Of a stretch of 64,000 nt of DNA, positions 1-8,405 are shown piece by piece (the stretch's first letter is position 1; each line of letters starts with the position of its first letter). Location: positions 1-64,000 of the IMG/VR virus record IMGVR_UViG_3300025151_000019; one strand, 5' to 3'. Under the pieces are notes generated by a model. That model saw only the letters and a list, made by a program, of their open reading frames with translations. It did no database searches and was not told the DNA's origin. Source of the DNA: a virus. Made by a program: the position numbers and the translations under genes.

Positions 1-4
1 AAAA

Positions 5-679
5 ATGAATAAATCTTGGAGTGATATTTTAAAAAATATCCAAATTTCTGGACAGAGAACATCAAGTAGAGATTATGTAAAACCAGAAAAAGACGACGAC
101 GAATGTTGTGAATTGTTAGTGAAGGTAGTGGATGAGGCAACAAATTGGGAGGAAAATAATCGTTTTGGGGGAGGAATGGTAGGTGTCCCTACATTTTTAG
201 ACCCTATGGGTTATGTTCCTGATGATGATTTTCTTGAGATGATTTATGATTGGAAGGACAATATTACGGGAAAGCGAGATTTTTACAATGATATAATTAG
301 ACAGTTGAATGAGAAAGGAAATCCTGTAAGCGAATGGGAAAGACTAAAACAAATGTGGAAAGAAACGAGCAAATATGGTTTATCTCATAAGGCTCCTTGT
401 AAAGAAATAGTAGATGTTTTAGATAAATGGTCAGACAGAAATTTTGTTGGCTGGCAATTTTATGAAGAATGGGTTCATACATACCTATCAGATGAACCCG
501 AAAAAGCAAAAGAAAGAACTCAAAGAGAGTATGACGACTACATGGACTCATACAGAAAAGTTTGGATTGCTCTTCTACAAAACGACTGTGCCGATATTCT
601 AATCCAAAAGCCGTGGATGAATTACTCAATGAATAAAAGTTGGGAGGGTGTTCTTGAGTGCCGAACAAAAACAAAGTAA
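5..679 (+). CDS. Hypothetical protein with SWxxIL tag at both ends
   Basis: A 224-residue soluble, charged protein that I do not recognise. Its first residues read MNKSWSDILKN, and near its end (from about residue 209) it reads MNKSWEGVLE. The same short tryptophan motif is therefore present at both termini. This motif recurs in many neighbouring proteins (see findings). The body is rich in Asp, Glu, Lys and Trp, with no signal peptide or membrane segment. The ATG lies four bases from the window edge, so its ribosome binding site is not visible and a longer form cannot be excluded. The last 22 bases overlap a small basic ORF. Role is inferred only from the tag and from position upstream of the packaging genes: possibly a virion-internal protein. 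Confidence 0.7.
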   Translation: MNKSWSDILKNIQISGQRTSSRDYVKPEKDDDECCELLVKVVDEATNWEENNRFGGGMVGVPTFLDPMGYVPDDDFLEMIYDWKDNITGKRDFYNDIIRQLNEKGNPVSEWERLKQMWKETSKYGLSHKAPCKEIVDVLDKWSDRNFVGWQFYEEWVHTYLSDEPEKAKERTQREYDDYMDSYRKVWIALLQNDCADILIQKPWMNYSMNKSWEGVLECRTKTK

Positions 680-789
680 GAAAACCCATTAAACGCAAAT
701 CTGGAGAACCGAGTCAGAAAAGCGAAAAACGCAGACCCAACAAACCAAATCACAAAAGAAGAAATAGTAATTCTTATAAAGAAGTTTAA
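658..789 (+). CDS. Small highly basic protein (GTG start)
   Basis: A 43-residue ORF rich in Lys, Arg, Pro and Asn, with almost no hydrophobic residues. It starts at a GTG, eight bases after a good GGAGGGTG ribosome binding site that lies inside the end of the previous gene. The two overlap by 22 bases. Composition suggests nucleic-acid binding or charge neutralisation of packaged DNA, but this is inference. It fills most of an otherwise unexplained interval. It could be spurious; the binding site and overlap style, typical of this genome, argue for a real gene. Confidence 0.5.
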   Translation: MPNKNKVRKPIKRKSGEPSQKSEKRRPNKPNHKRRNSNSYKEV

Positions 790-810
790 TCGTCAAAGAT
801 ATGAGGGAAC

Positions 811-936
811 ATGATGTGCGAAATAATTAAAGAAGGTTCATCTACTGAAACTTGTCTATTAAGATGCACCAAAATTTCGGATATGTGTTATGCTTGTAGA
901 ATTCAGGAGGCAAGTCTTTGGACAAAACCCTATTAG
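811..936 (+). CDS. Small cysteine-containing protein
   Basis: A 41-residue ORF starting at one of two adjacent ATGs (811 or 814). It contains five cysteines, with a CYAC pair near residues 28-31, which suggests a small metal-binding knuckle. Its stop codon is followed directly by the GGTGATAATATG start context of the next small gene, indicating translational coupling. No family is recognised. Upstream, GAGGGAAC may serve as a weak ribosome binding site. Confidence 0.5.
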   Translation: MMCEIIKEGSSTETCLLRCTKISDMCYACRIQEASLWTKPY

Positions 937-944
937 GTGATAAT

Positions 945-1046
945 ATGACGAGATGTAAATTACTTGATACATGGTTTGACCACGAATCTAAGAGATTAGA
1001 TAAGGAAGAGAAGAAGCAGAATAAAGATTTAATTACAGGTGAGTAA
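945..1046 (+). CDS. Very small charged protein
   Basis: A 33-residue Lys/Glu-rich ORF preceded by GGTGATAAT, the typical ribosome binding site of this genome. Its TAA stop abuts the ATG of the next gene, and its final codons (GGTGAG) supply that gene's ribosome binding site. Function unknown. Tight spacing on both sides is the main evidence that it is translated. Confidence 0.5.
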   Translation: MTRCKLLDTWFDHESKRLDKEEKKQNKDLITGE

Positions 1047-1475
1047 ATGAAATTTGCATATTCTATGGAAGACGACGAAAATAGGTTTGAGCAATATTAT
1101 GACGAACCTAACACCGTTGCCTATGGTGATTGTTGTGCGGAAGCGAAGGATAGATTTATGCAAGTTGTTAAGGAACAATTAGCAGGTGCTTCAACAGATG
1201 TTGGACAAAGAGTTATTAATACCCTTAATGTTTATCAAATTCCATGTAAAGATTTTGCTGAACTATTAGAAAAGTTAAAGGATATTAGAGGTAGCGGTGA
1301 TGTTGTTGTTGCTGTTAATAATGTGTCCAGTAGATATTTTAGATTAGATAAACTTCCAACAAGTATGCTTCCAGCGATGGCTGAAGTAATTAAAAGGGCT
1401 TCAGTTGAATCCCTTACAGTTCTAAAAGAATGTAGGAGTATGAAAAAGAGTTGGGAAATTCTAAGGAGAAGATAA
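1047..1475 (+). CDS. Hypothetical protein with C-terminal SWEIL tag
   Basis: A 142-residue protein with an acidic N terminus and a mixed helical body; family not recognised. It ends in MKKSWEILRRR (residues 132-142), a C-terminal version of the short tryptophan tag found on neighbouring proteins. The start ATG directly follows the previous stop and has GGTGAGTAA just upstream. No membrane segment is seen. Possibly a small virion or virion-assembly protein, inferred from the tag only. Confidence 0.7.
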   Translation: MKFAYSMEDDENRFEQYYDEPNTVAYGDCCAEAKDRFMQVVKEQLAGASTDVGQRVINTLNVYQIPCKDFAELLEKLKDIRGSGDVVVAVNNVSSRYFRLDKLPTSMLPAMAEVIKRASVESLTVLKECRSMKKSWEILRRR

Positions 1476-1476
1476 A

Positions 1477-1623
1477 ATGACTTGGCAAGACTATTTGAAA
1501 ACTATTTCAAAAGAAGATATTAGTGATTGGAAAGGTGCATTAAAGGCATTTATTAAAGAAGGTAGAAACTTGGGTATGCCTTTGGAAGTTATTAAATCCC
1601 TTGAAAAAATTGATGAGGAATAA
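1477..1623 (+). CDS. Small protein with N-terminal TWQDYLK tag
   Basis: A 48-residue ORF beginning MTWQDYLKTISKED, a variant of the tryptophan tag. The rest is a short amphipathic helix-rich segment ending in acidic residues. It starts two bases after the previous stop, with AAGGAGA upstream as ribosome binding site, and ends two bases before the next start. The tag makes up about a fifth of the protein, so its function may mainly be docking. Family unknown. Confidence 0.6.
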   Translation: MTWQDYLKTISKEDISDWKGALKAFIKEGRNLGMPLEVIKSLEKIDEE

Positions 1624-1625
1624 AT

Positions 1626-2813
1626 ATGTGGGAAGATATTTTAAAAGCAGATGATGATGAATATGAATATGGTCGTCGTTATAGAAAACCTGATGGTTCT
1701 ACCTTTAGAGAAGGAAAGGGCTTTGACCAAGAAGATTATTCAAAGTTTAGAGGTTCAGGCACAGAAGAGATGCCTTCAACAGATTTAGCAAATTGGTTTG
1801 CTACTACTAATGATAGTTTTGAAGGATTAATGGAACAATTATCAGGAGGTATTGAAGGTGAAGGAGAATTACCCGAAGGAGGGCCTGGAGGTGGAATGCC
1901 CTACAAATACAAAGAAGATTCAGGGGCATTTAAAGAATTTAGAAAATCTTCTATGCAATTTGCTAAGGAACTAACTGAAAAAATGATTGAGGAATTTTTA
2001 GACTCTATTTTTCAACTTGGTGAAGATACAGGATTATCCAGCGAAGAGTTAAGCGAAATTATTGATGAAGGTAGTGTCTATAATTTAATGAACTCTAAGG
2101 CTTATCAAGAAGTAACTCAAGCAGGGCTTAAATCCTCTACTGAAATTATTAGTTCTATTTTAGACCAAGCATTTATTACCATTAGAAGAACAGCAGATAG
2201 AGATTCCTACCTTGACGAAGCACCCGAAGAAATGTCTCCTCAAGAGTTATTAGAAGCACTATCACAAATGGAATCAAATAACCTTTGGAAAGATTTATTT
2301 GAGTCAAAAACCAGTAGTCAAATAGATTCAATTATTAAAAATATTACTAACGATATGTTTAGTGATACTAAAATTGACCTTAACTTAGAACAAGAAGGTG
2401 GACAGGTTGAAATGTCTGCTATCAAGGATAACATCGCTCGTGCTGCTATGGAATATGTTAAAAATAATGACCTTATTGCCTTAATTGCTGGTAATGCTTT
2501 GCATCATTTTAATATTATCTATCTTTTAAGATTAGGAAAACTTGGACAAAAAGAAACAGGTGAATTTGAAGAAGAAATGGAAAATGCACCCAGAATTGAT
2601 TTTGAAGATACGGATGAGTTTGATGAAGACTTTAGAGAAGAATTTAAATCGCTTGATGAAGTTGAAAATTCGTGGCAATCAATTTTAAAGGTTGGAGGTC
2701 AAGCGGCAGTAGGAATGACTTCTAACGCAGGATTTACACCAGCCGTTCACAATATTACATATGGCGGTTGCGGTTGCGAAAAGAAAAAAAGCAAGTGCGG
2801 TTGTGATGATTGA
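1626..2813 (+). CDS. Hypothetical protein with N-terminal WEDILK and internal SWQSILK tags, Cys-rich tail
   Basis: A 395-residue acidic protein. It starts MWEDILKADDDE and carries a second copy of the tag, NSWQSILKVGG, from residue 348. Between them lie a Gly/Glu-rich stretch (about residues 70-95) and a long helical region. The last 20 residues are Cys- and Lys-rich (GGCGCEKKKSKCGCDD), like a metal-binding tail. The stop overlaps the next ATG (TGATG). No family is recognised. Two tags on one chain suggest a bridging role, which is inference. Confidence 0.7.
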   Translation: MWEDILKADDDEYEYGRRYRKPDGSTFREGKGFDQEDYSKFRGSGTEEMPSTDLANWFATTNDSFEGLMEQLSGGIEGEGELPEGGPGGGMPYKYKEDSGAFKEFRKSSMQFAKELTEKMIEEFLDSIFQLGEDTGLSSEELSEIIDEGSVYNLMNSKAYQEVTQAGLKSSTEIISSILDQAFITIRRTADRDSYLDEAPEEMSPQELLEALSQMESNNLWKDLFESKTSSQIDSIIKNITNDMFSDTKIDLNLEQEGGQVEMSAIKDNIARAAMEYVKNNDLIALIAGNALHHFNIIYLLRLGKLGQKETGEFEEEMENAPRIDFEDTDEFDEDFREEFKSLDEVENSWQSILKVGGQAAVGMTSNAGFTPAVHNITYGGCGCEKKKSKCGCDD

Positions 2814-4084
2814 TGAGTAAGTTTGAAGGCACAGACTTTGATAATGTTTCGCAAAGTATTAATGCGAATGCTATCAAGGCTGCCTACAATGCTTGGAAAT
2901 CAAAATGGAGTGAAGGTGATGCTTGGGGTATTGTCGGTGGAACTGCAAAAGACCCCAAACCAAGAACTGTGTTAGAACAAGTTATGGAACACGGTGATGC
3001 TACATATGCCCGTGATGGTGCAAGAAGCATTGAAGGTCTTGGTGATTTAATCGCATCTATTGAAGAAATTTTAGATGGAGATGTTATTGAAACAGAACAT
3101 GTTGAAGCATTAGATATTGCTATTGATGGTATGTTCGCTACATTAAAAAATCCTAAGTGGAATCCAAGAAATATTCCATTTGAAACTATTGTTGAGTTTG
3201 CAGAAACGGATGACCCTAAAAGACCTAATGTTGTTAAGAGAACAATGTATGGACATTACAGAACTAAGGCATATAATGAATATACAGAATGGGCTTTAGA
3301 AAATAAAAAGGGGTTTAAGGGTAAGTTAGCCACAACAGATAAAGAGTGGTATAATGAAAAGAAAGGTAAAGCAAGACCTCCCCTTTGGCAAGCAATTACA
3401 GGTGAAGGAACTACACAAACAGGAAAAGGTGGAATTTTAGCCGTTGCTCGTGATGCTAAAGACGCAGTAAATAAAATTAAAATTGAAGATGATACACAAA
3501 TTGCCGTGTATAATGTCTCAACAGGTCCAGCACAATTAGCACAAATTAAAAGTGTTCAGGAAAAAGTTATTGAAGTTTTACAAAATCCAAACATTTACCC
3601 TGCTGGTAAGCAAAGAGCACCAGTAAAAGATAGACTTAATGCGGCATTTAGCGAAGAGAGTTATGCTATTAGAAATAAAGAAGAAGCGAGATTGTTGAGT
3701 TTTGCTAAAGGGTATGATAGAATTGCAAATATTGAGGAAATTAAATCTGTTAAGTTAAGATTCCCATCAAGCAATAAATCTCTCAATGCAGTTATCCGAA
3801 ATGTTTTGAAAAATTTAGGAGAGGACATTAAACAATATCAAACACCAAAGGCTAAGGATGGAACGGCATCTGCTGGTCTTACATTAAAATCTGAAGAAGT
3901 TGTGAAATATGCATCTTCTTTACAAGAAATGCTTCAGAAAAAAACCAGATGTTTCAAGGCAGGTTGCCCTCATAATCAAGGAGGGGCAGCAGATGTTCCT
4001 GTAAAAACTGCACAAGGTTGTCAATATAAAAATCAAAGAGGGTGTGCAGGTAGTAAATTAGACGCAAGAAGGGGAAATTGGTAA
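2813..4084 (+). CDS. Hypothetical protein with C-terminal zinc-like cysteines
   Basis: A 423-residue protein of unknown family. The ATG at 2813 overlaps the preceding stop. The body is mixed alpha/beta with several Lys-rich stretches. The last 50 residues contain four cysteines and a histidine in a pattern like CFKAGCPH ... GCQYKNQRGC, consistent with a zinc-binding tail. Near the N terminus are three tryptophans (AWKSKW ... AW) loosely resembling the local tag, but the match is weak. It lies directly before the candidate small terminase, so a packaging or virion role is possible. Confidence 0.6.
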   Translation: MSKFEGTDFDNVSQSINANAIKAAYNAWKSKWSEGDAWGIVGGTAKDPKPRTVLEQVMEHGDATYARDGARSIEGLGDLIASIEEILDGDVIETEHVEALDIAIDGMFATLKNPKWNPRNIPFETIVEFAETDDPKRPNVVKRTMYGHYRTKAYNEYTEWALENKKGFKGKLATTDKEWYNEKKGKARPPLWQAITGEGTTQTGKGGILAVARDAKDAVNKIKIEDDTQIAVYNVSTGPAQLAQIKSVQEKVIEVLQNPNIYPAGKQRAPVKDRLNAAFSEESYAIRNKEEARLLSFAKGYDRIANIEEIKSVKLRFPSSNKSLNAVIRNVLKNLGEDIKQYQTPKAKDGTASAGLTLKSEEVVKYASSLQEMLQKKTRCFKAGCPHNQGGAADVPVKTAQGCQYKNQRGCAGSKLDARRGNW

Positions 4085-4746
4085 TGTCAAGAAAGGTTAG
4101 AAAGTCCTGTAAGTTTTGTCAAGACCCAGACCGTGATATTCACGAAGAAGACATTCTCGCAGGTAATCTAACCTGTGATGAATTAGATAACCAAAAAGGC
4201 TGGTGGGCTGGAACCTCAAAAAAACATATGCAGAATCATTTAGGGGAATATCACGAAAGTTCCAATCCCCGTTGTCCTCTATGCACACATCCAAATAGAG
4301 CAGACTTAGAAATAGCCATTCACAATAATGAAATGAAGGTTGCTGAAGTGGCTGAAATTGTTGGTTGTTCCGAAGCCCAAGTTCAATTACACATTCTAAA
4401 ACACCTGAAACCAATTGTCCAACAACACGGAGCATTAGAAATTGCTCGTGCTGATTTAAACGAAGTGGACATTCTTTCTACAAATGTAAATACTTTGCAG
4501 AATAAGGTAAATGAGTTATTAGACAACACGGAGTTATCTACAAAACAAATTGATTCTCTTACAAAGTTGGCTAAAGAAATTAGAGAATCTCTAAAATATA
4601 TGCTTGAGTTTAAGGGACAGTTAGTTCATAAGAGAGAAGAAACAGTAGTTGTTCAGCAAGTGGAAATTATTCAAAAGGTTTTAATTGAAAAATATCCAGA
4701 AGTTTGGACAGAAATTAGAGATTCGGTAGCGGAGAGATTACAATGA
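4084..4746 (+). CDS. Tandem zinc/helix-turn-helix protein, candidate small terminase subunit
   Basis: A 220-residue protein with two copies of a CxxC-helix-turn-helix-HxxxH unit. Unit 1 uses C9/C12 and H48/H52; unit 2 uses C64/C67 and H103/H107. Both have 36 residues between the second Cys and the first His, so this is an internal duplication. Unit 2 contains a clear HTH (VAEVAEIVGCSEAQVQLHIL). The C-terminal half (about 125-220) is helical and probably coiled-coil. DNA-binding domains plus an oligomerising helix fit a small terminase (TerS) that recognises the packaging site, but the large subunit is 7.4 kb downstream and a regulator is also possible. The ATG overlaps the previous stop (TAATG). 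Confidence 0.6.
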   Translation: MSRKVRKSCKFCQDPDRDIHEEDILAGNLTCDELDNQKGWWAGTSKKHMQNHLGEYHESSNPRCPLCTHPNRADLEIAIHNNEMKVAEVAEIVGCSEAQVQLHILKHLKPIVQQHGALEIARADLNEVDILSTNVNTLQNKVNELLDNTELSTKQIDSLTKLAKEIRESLKYMLEFKGQLVHKREETVVVQQVEIIQKVLIEKYPEVWTEIRDSVAERLQ

Positions 4747-5008
4747 GTTGGAAAAATATATTAAAACAAACTCCAGAAGAAGCAAAGGCAGATGAAGCGA
4801 GGCAATATGTCTTAAATGAAAATTTAAGACCCAAAACAGAATCATTAGGGCAAGCATTAAGAGAGTTTGCGAGAAGATTTCCTGCACATACTCCCCCATC
4901 ATTTGAAGAGGACATTAAAAGATTAGAAAATTTAGCGGCTTTGGGAGAGAGGATTAAGACACAAAGACAGGCTTTGGACCAACAAAAGGAGAGATTACAA
5001 TGAGTTGG
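4731..5008 (+). repeat. 21-base direct repeat carrying RBS plus MSW start
   Basis: The 21 bases at 4731-4751 recur exactly at 4988-5008. Each copy begins GGAGAGATTACA and continues through the ATG and the first codons of an MSW-tagged gene. The repeat therefore carries the ribosome binding site, the start codon and the first tag residues. After the repeat the tag codons diverge. This suggests that a start-plus-tag cassette was copied between adjacent genes. Confidence 0.85.
4743..5003 (+). CDS. Small helical protein with N-terminal MSWKNILK tag
   Basis: An 86-residue charged, helix-rich protein starting MSWKNILKQTPEE. The remainder is Glu/Arg/Lys/Gln-rich with a heptad-like C-terminal helix, and there is no membrane segment. 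It overlaps the preceding gene by four bases (ATGA) and the following gene by four. Family unknown. It is one of the clearest carriers of the N-terminal tag. Confidence 0.75.
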   Translation: MSWKNILKQTPEEAKADEARQYVLNENLRPKTESLGQALREFARRFPAHTPPSFEEDIKRLENLAALGERIKTQRQALDQQKERLQ

Positions 5009-5203
5009 GAACATATAATTAAAAAGGATTTAACTGATGAACAAAAAAAGGTAATTGATATGTATGCTGAGTCCCAAGATACAATTACTGTCCGAAAGGC
5101 TATGCAAGCAGTATTAAAGACTCTTGGATTTGTTAAGGGTTCAGTTGGCCGAAGAAGCGTTGAAAAATACCTTGAAGAAAATTACCCTGATAAGTTAGAA
5201 TAG
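5000..5203 (+). CDS. Small protein with N-terminal MSWEHIIK tag
   Basis: A 67-residue protein beginning MSWEHIIKKDLTDEQ. The body has the look of a small helical DNA- or protein-binding domain (about residues 30-60, with SVGRRSVEKYLEEN). Its start region is part of the 21-base direct repeat shared with the previous gene. No family is recognised. Confidence 0.7.
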   Translation: MSWEHIIKKDLTDEQKKVIDMYAESQDTITVRKAMQAVLKTLGFVKGSVGRRSVEKYLEENYPDKLE

Positions 5204-5211
5204 GTGATAAT

Positions 5212-5457
5212 ATGGCAAAAGACGATGTGCAAGATATTAGATTAGACATTATGGAAAAACAAATTCAAAAACACGATGAATTGATTGAAAGATTAAGTGA
5301 AAATCAGTTAGAGTTAAGTAGCAGATTAACTGAGTTAGCCTCATCAATAGATACTCAAAGCATGGTAATCGGACAGGGCTTTGATTTAATGAAAAAGGTT
5401 ATACTTGGATTAATGGCTATATTGACTACTATTGGTGCTGGAACACAGGTGATGTAA
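5212..5457 (+). CDS. Coiled-coil protein with C-terminal membrane segment (XhlA-like)
   Basis: An 81-residue protein. Residues about 8-50 form a heptad-rich helix (IMEKQIQKHDELIERL and onward). Residues about 60-80 are a hydrophobic segment (VILGLMAILTTIGAG). This arrangement resembles the XhlA/holin-accessory proteins of bacteriophages. It is followed closely by two more small membrane proteins. GGTGATAAT precedes the ATG. I infer a membrane role, possibly in host lysis; a virion membrane-contact role is also possible. Confidence 0.65.
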   Translation: MAKDDVQDIRLDIMEKQIQKHDELIERLSENQLELSSRLTELASSIDTQSMVIGQGFDLMKKVILGLMAILTTIGAGTQVM

Positions 5458-5458
5458 A

Positions 5459-5884
5459 ATGGTAAAAGACGGACATAAAGATAGCGTAAATGATAGAATG
5501 ATTAAATGGACAGCCCTACCAGCAGTTTATCTATGGTTGGCTGCTTCAGGTGCAGTTGTGGCTATGGGTATTCTAAAGCCTGATGTTGTTCTTACAAATA
5601 TTGAGGGTTTTATTGCTCTTATTGCAATTATTGGTGGAACGGCTCAACCAGCATTTGCTACAATGCTTGAACTTTGGAAACAGGAACAACAAACTGAAAC
5701 AGAACTTCATCCATCGGTTATTGAATCTCAAACAAAGGTCATGGAAGCAAGGGCTGAACTTGATAGAGAATTAGCAAGAGAAGCACAAAAGCATATGCAT
5801 ATGATGGATGCTGAAGAACGCCGAGCAAAAATTGAACTTGTTAAAGAAGGAAAGGCTGTATTTAAAAAAGGTGATAAAAAATGA
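5459..5884 (+). CDS. Two-helix membrane protein with charged tail, holin-like
   Basis: A 141-residue protein with two hydrophobic segments (about residues 18-38 and 48-68) linked by a short loop. A long charged helical tail follows (about 75-141), rich in Glu, Arg and Lys. This layout is common for phage holins, but I cannot name a family. It starts two bases after the previous stop and overlaps the next ATG by four bases, so the three membrane genes form one translation unit. Confidence 0.65.
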   Translation: MVKDGHKDSVNDRMIKWTALPAVYLWLAASGAVVAMGILKPDVVLTNIEGFIALIAIIGGTAQPAFATMLELWKQEQQTETELHPSVIESQTKVMEARAELDRELAREAQKHMHMMDAEERRAKIELVKEGKAVFKKGDKK

Positions 5885-6084
5885 AAGAAGAAGAAATTAA
5901 AGAAACAATTGAAGATGTAGAGGATTTAGTAGAGGATGCTCTTGATATTGCTGAAGACTTAGGATTAGTTAGCGGAGAAGATGCTGAGGAAATTCTTGAA
6001 GGTCTTGAGAAGTATAAGAAAAAGATTTTGATTATCTTACCTACTCTTCTCGCTCTTATGATTTTAGTGCAATCTCAATTGTGA
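5881..6084 (+). CDS. Small acidic tail-anchored membrane protein
   Basis: A 67-residue protein. Residues 1-44 are strongly acidic and helical, then a basic KKK patch precedes a hydrophobic C-terminal anchor (IILPTLLALMILVQ). It would sit with its acidic part on one side of the host membrane. It overlaps the preceding holin-like gene and completes a three-gene membrane cassette. Function inferred only from topology. Confidence 0.65.
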   Translation: MKEEEIKETIEDVEDLVEDALDIAEDLGLVSGEDAEEILEGLEKYKKKILIILPTLLALMILVQSQL

Positions 6085-6094
6085 GGTGCATTAA

Positions 6095-8404
6095 ATGTTG
6101 ATTCTTAAATCAAAACTTGGTAATATTACCAGTAGGTTTAAGAAAAATAATCTTCCTACTAAGCAGGAAATTGAATCATTAACAGACGCAGAAAAAGAAC
6201 AGGCAGCAAAGTCTTTAGATACAGTTATTACTGATTTGCGTAGTCAATTAGAAAGCGCAAAAGCAGGCAAGCCTGTTCAGGATAAAGTAGTTAGTTCAAT
6301 GCTTAATAGTAGACTTAAGCCTGTATCATTAGAAGAAATTGAAAGAAGAATTGAAGAGTTAGAAAAAATTAATCAAGAATTTGGTTCTTCAGACCCTTTA
6401 CATGGACAAGAAAAATTTGGAATTAAATTTGATATTCCTATTGAGGGTAAGACAAATAAAGAATGGACTATTGAAACCTTAACACAATTATACAATGAGA
6501 TGGGTTCTAATCCATCTGTTGAACTTCTATATGCCCTGCATTATTTTATTGAGGAAAAAACAGGAGGGCAATTTACAGGGACTAAGGGAGGATGGGTTAG
6601 AACTATTGGTAGAGAAATTTCTAAAGACAATCCCGAACCTCTCAAAGAAATTTTTAAACTAAGATTAGACCCTGATGTTACTAACAATGTTGATAGAAAG
6701 GTTTTCAACTATTTTACTAATAAGTATAAATATAGCGTAACGGGTATTCAAGCAATAGAAGAAGAAGTTAATCAAGTTAGAGAAAGAACTGTTTTTAAAC
6801 CTGGGGAAAAACCTACTAAGAAACCTTTTATGGAAAGCAAAAAGGTTAGAAGAAAAACTAAAGGCGAAATGGTTATGGCTGAAAAGGGTTCTTTAGAACT
6901 TCTTTTAGCACCTAATATTGCTGATAAAATTAACCGAATTACCCTTACTGATTTAAGAGGTTTAATTGCAAATCTTAACAAAGCCAATGCAGGCGACGAT
7001 TTTATTTCTGCTTTAGAAGGTCCATCAATTGATATTGTTTATGAAATTATTAACGCAAAAGGAATTGATAATCTTGTTAGAGAAATTCAAGTTAGTAGAA
7101 AGGGAGAATCTACGGTTAAATCTAAAGGTAGATATTTGACATTGTGGGCAGTTAAATATATAGAAGGAAGAAGAAATGAAGACCCCTCCAGAACTATTAC
7201 AATAGGAGATACAGATATTCAATCCGTAAATGAAATGAAGCCCATCCTTTCAAAAACTTTAACTTCAAGGACACCCGAAGAACAAAGAGAAGTGAACAGT
7301 TATTTATCTAATATTAATAAAACTCTTGACTATCTTAGAAGACAAATAAATGAGGACAGACCCGCATTTGTTAAAAATTATAGGCAGTTTATTTCCCAAT
7401 CAAGACAAATTGAATCAAAAGTAGCAGATATTTCAGATGAGGAACTTAGCGGTTTAAGTGGAAAGGAGAGAAGAAATTATATCAAAAATTATCTGGAAAC
7501 ATCTGGATTTTCAAATATTGATAATACAGATTTAAAATACTATGTTGATTTTGATGATTATAAACAACTTGACTATGCTTTATCATCTGAAAACTTGTCT
7601 GGGTTATCAAGATTTCCAAGAAGTATTTTATCTCTTCTTGTATTTTCTTACATTAGTTCCGACGAAAATGATTATGAAACATTAGTAAATAAACTTAATA
7701 CCGTTAGCGGTGAGTTTAGACAATACATTCCTACGGGTAAATTATTTAGTAATAATAGTGAGTCTACTTTTGTAGACTCTATGAGAGCCTTACTAACCAT
7801 CTTCAAAAGATTATTAGGGAGAGAAGAATTGTCTCGCTACAATAACACCTTTGTTGATTTTGCCGACGAACTAAGAAATGCCCTTGATGAGTTATATGAG
7901 GAAATTCTTGAAGAGGCAAAGGAAGAAGGATTAGAAGAAGAAGATAGATTAGAAGTCTTGGAGTATGGTATTAAGGAGGATATTTTTGAAGAAGAAATTG
8001 GCGGCGTTGTTGATAAAGTAAAAGCCGAGTTAGATAATCTAAAGGAGGTCATTAACGATTTGTTGGCTATATTAGCAGAAAATATGATTAGCCTTCTAAT
8101 TACAAACATTTCTGACATTGCCGAAGATACAGAAGATAGATATAAGAGACAGGGGCTTAAAGTTAAGGGGCGGTCAGCAGGCATTAGGGAATATTTAATA
8201 AGCAAGAAATATTTACAAATACCAAGTCCTCCCCGTATTATCACCGAGGGCGACACTAAATATGTGATTTCGGAAGAATCTAAATCTGTCAATAATCTGG
8301 AAGATGAAGTAATTTATTACAAACGAGTTAAGAAGAACAAAAAAATAATTACTGACAAAACTCAAGAATACAAATTTAAATTAAGAGATTTACTGGGTGA
8401 TTAA
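6095..8404 (+). CDS. Large charged helical protein of unknown function
   Basis: A 769-residue, Lys/Glu/Asp/Asn-rich, mostly helical protein with no recognisable domain. There is a very acidic stretch at about residues 590-640 (EEILEEAKEEGLEEEDRLE). The segment just before it, around LLTIFKRLLGREELS, resembles a segment of the 1,004-residue protein at 27000-30014 (FAGLLKQLLGRDETLS). The start ATG has a GAGGTGCATTAA context. It overlaps no neighbour at the start and abuts the next gene at the end. Position in the virion operon suggests a structural or ejected internal protein. Confidence 0.7.
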   Translation: MLILKSKLGNITSRFKKNNLPTKQEIESLTDAEKEQAAKSLDTVITDLRSQLESAKAGKPVQDKVVSSMLNSRLKPVSLEEIERRIEELEKINQEFGSSDPLHGQEKFGIKFDIPIEGKTNKEWTIETLTQLYNEMGSNPSVELLYALHYFIEEKTGGQFTGTKGGWVRTIGREISKDNPEPLKEIFKLRLDPDVTNNVDRKVFNYFTNKYKYSVTGIQAIEEEVNQVRERTVFKPGEKPTKKPFMESKKVRRKTKGEMVMAEKGSLELLLAPNIADKINRITLTDLRGLIANLNKANAGDDFISALEGPSIDIVYEIINAKGIDNLVREIQVSRKGESTVKSKGRYLTLWAVKYIEGRRNEDPSRTITIGDTDIQSVNEMKPILSKTLTSRTPEEQREVNSYLSNINKTLDYLRRQINEDRPAFVKNYRQFISQSRQIESKVADISDEELSGLSGKERRNYIKNYLETSGFSNIDNTDLKYYVDFDDYKQLDYALSSENLSGLSRFPRSILSLLVFSYISSDENDYETLVNKLNTVSGEFRQYIPTGKLFSNNSESTFVDSMRALLTIFKRLLGREELSRYNNTFVDFADELRNALDELYEEILEEAKEEGLEEEDRLEVLEYGIKEDIFEEEIGGVVDKVKAELDNLKEVINDLLAILAENMISLLITNISDIAEDTEDRYKRQGLKVKGRSAGIREYLISKKYLQIPSPPRIITEGDTKYVISEESKSVNNLEDEVIYYKRVKKNKKIITDKTQEYKFKLRDLLGD

Positions 8405-8405
8405 A

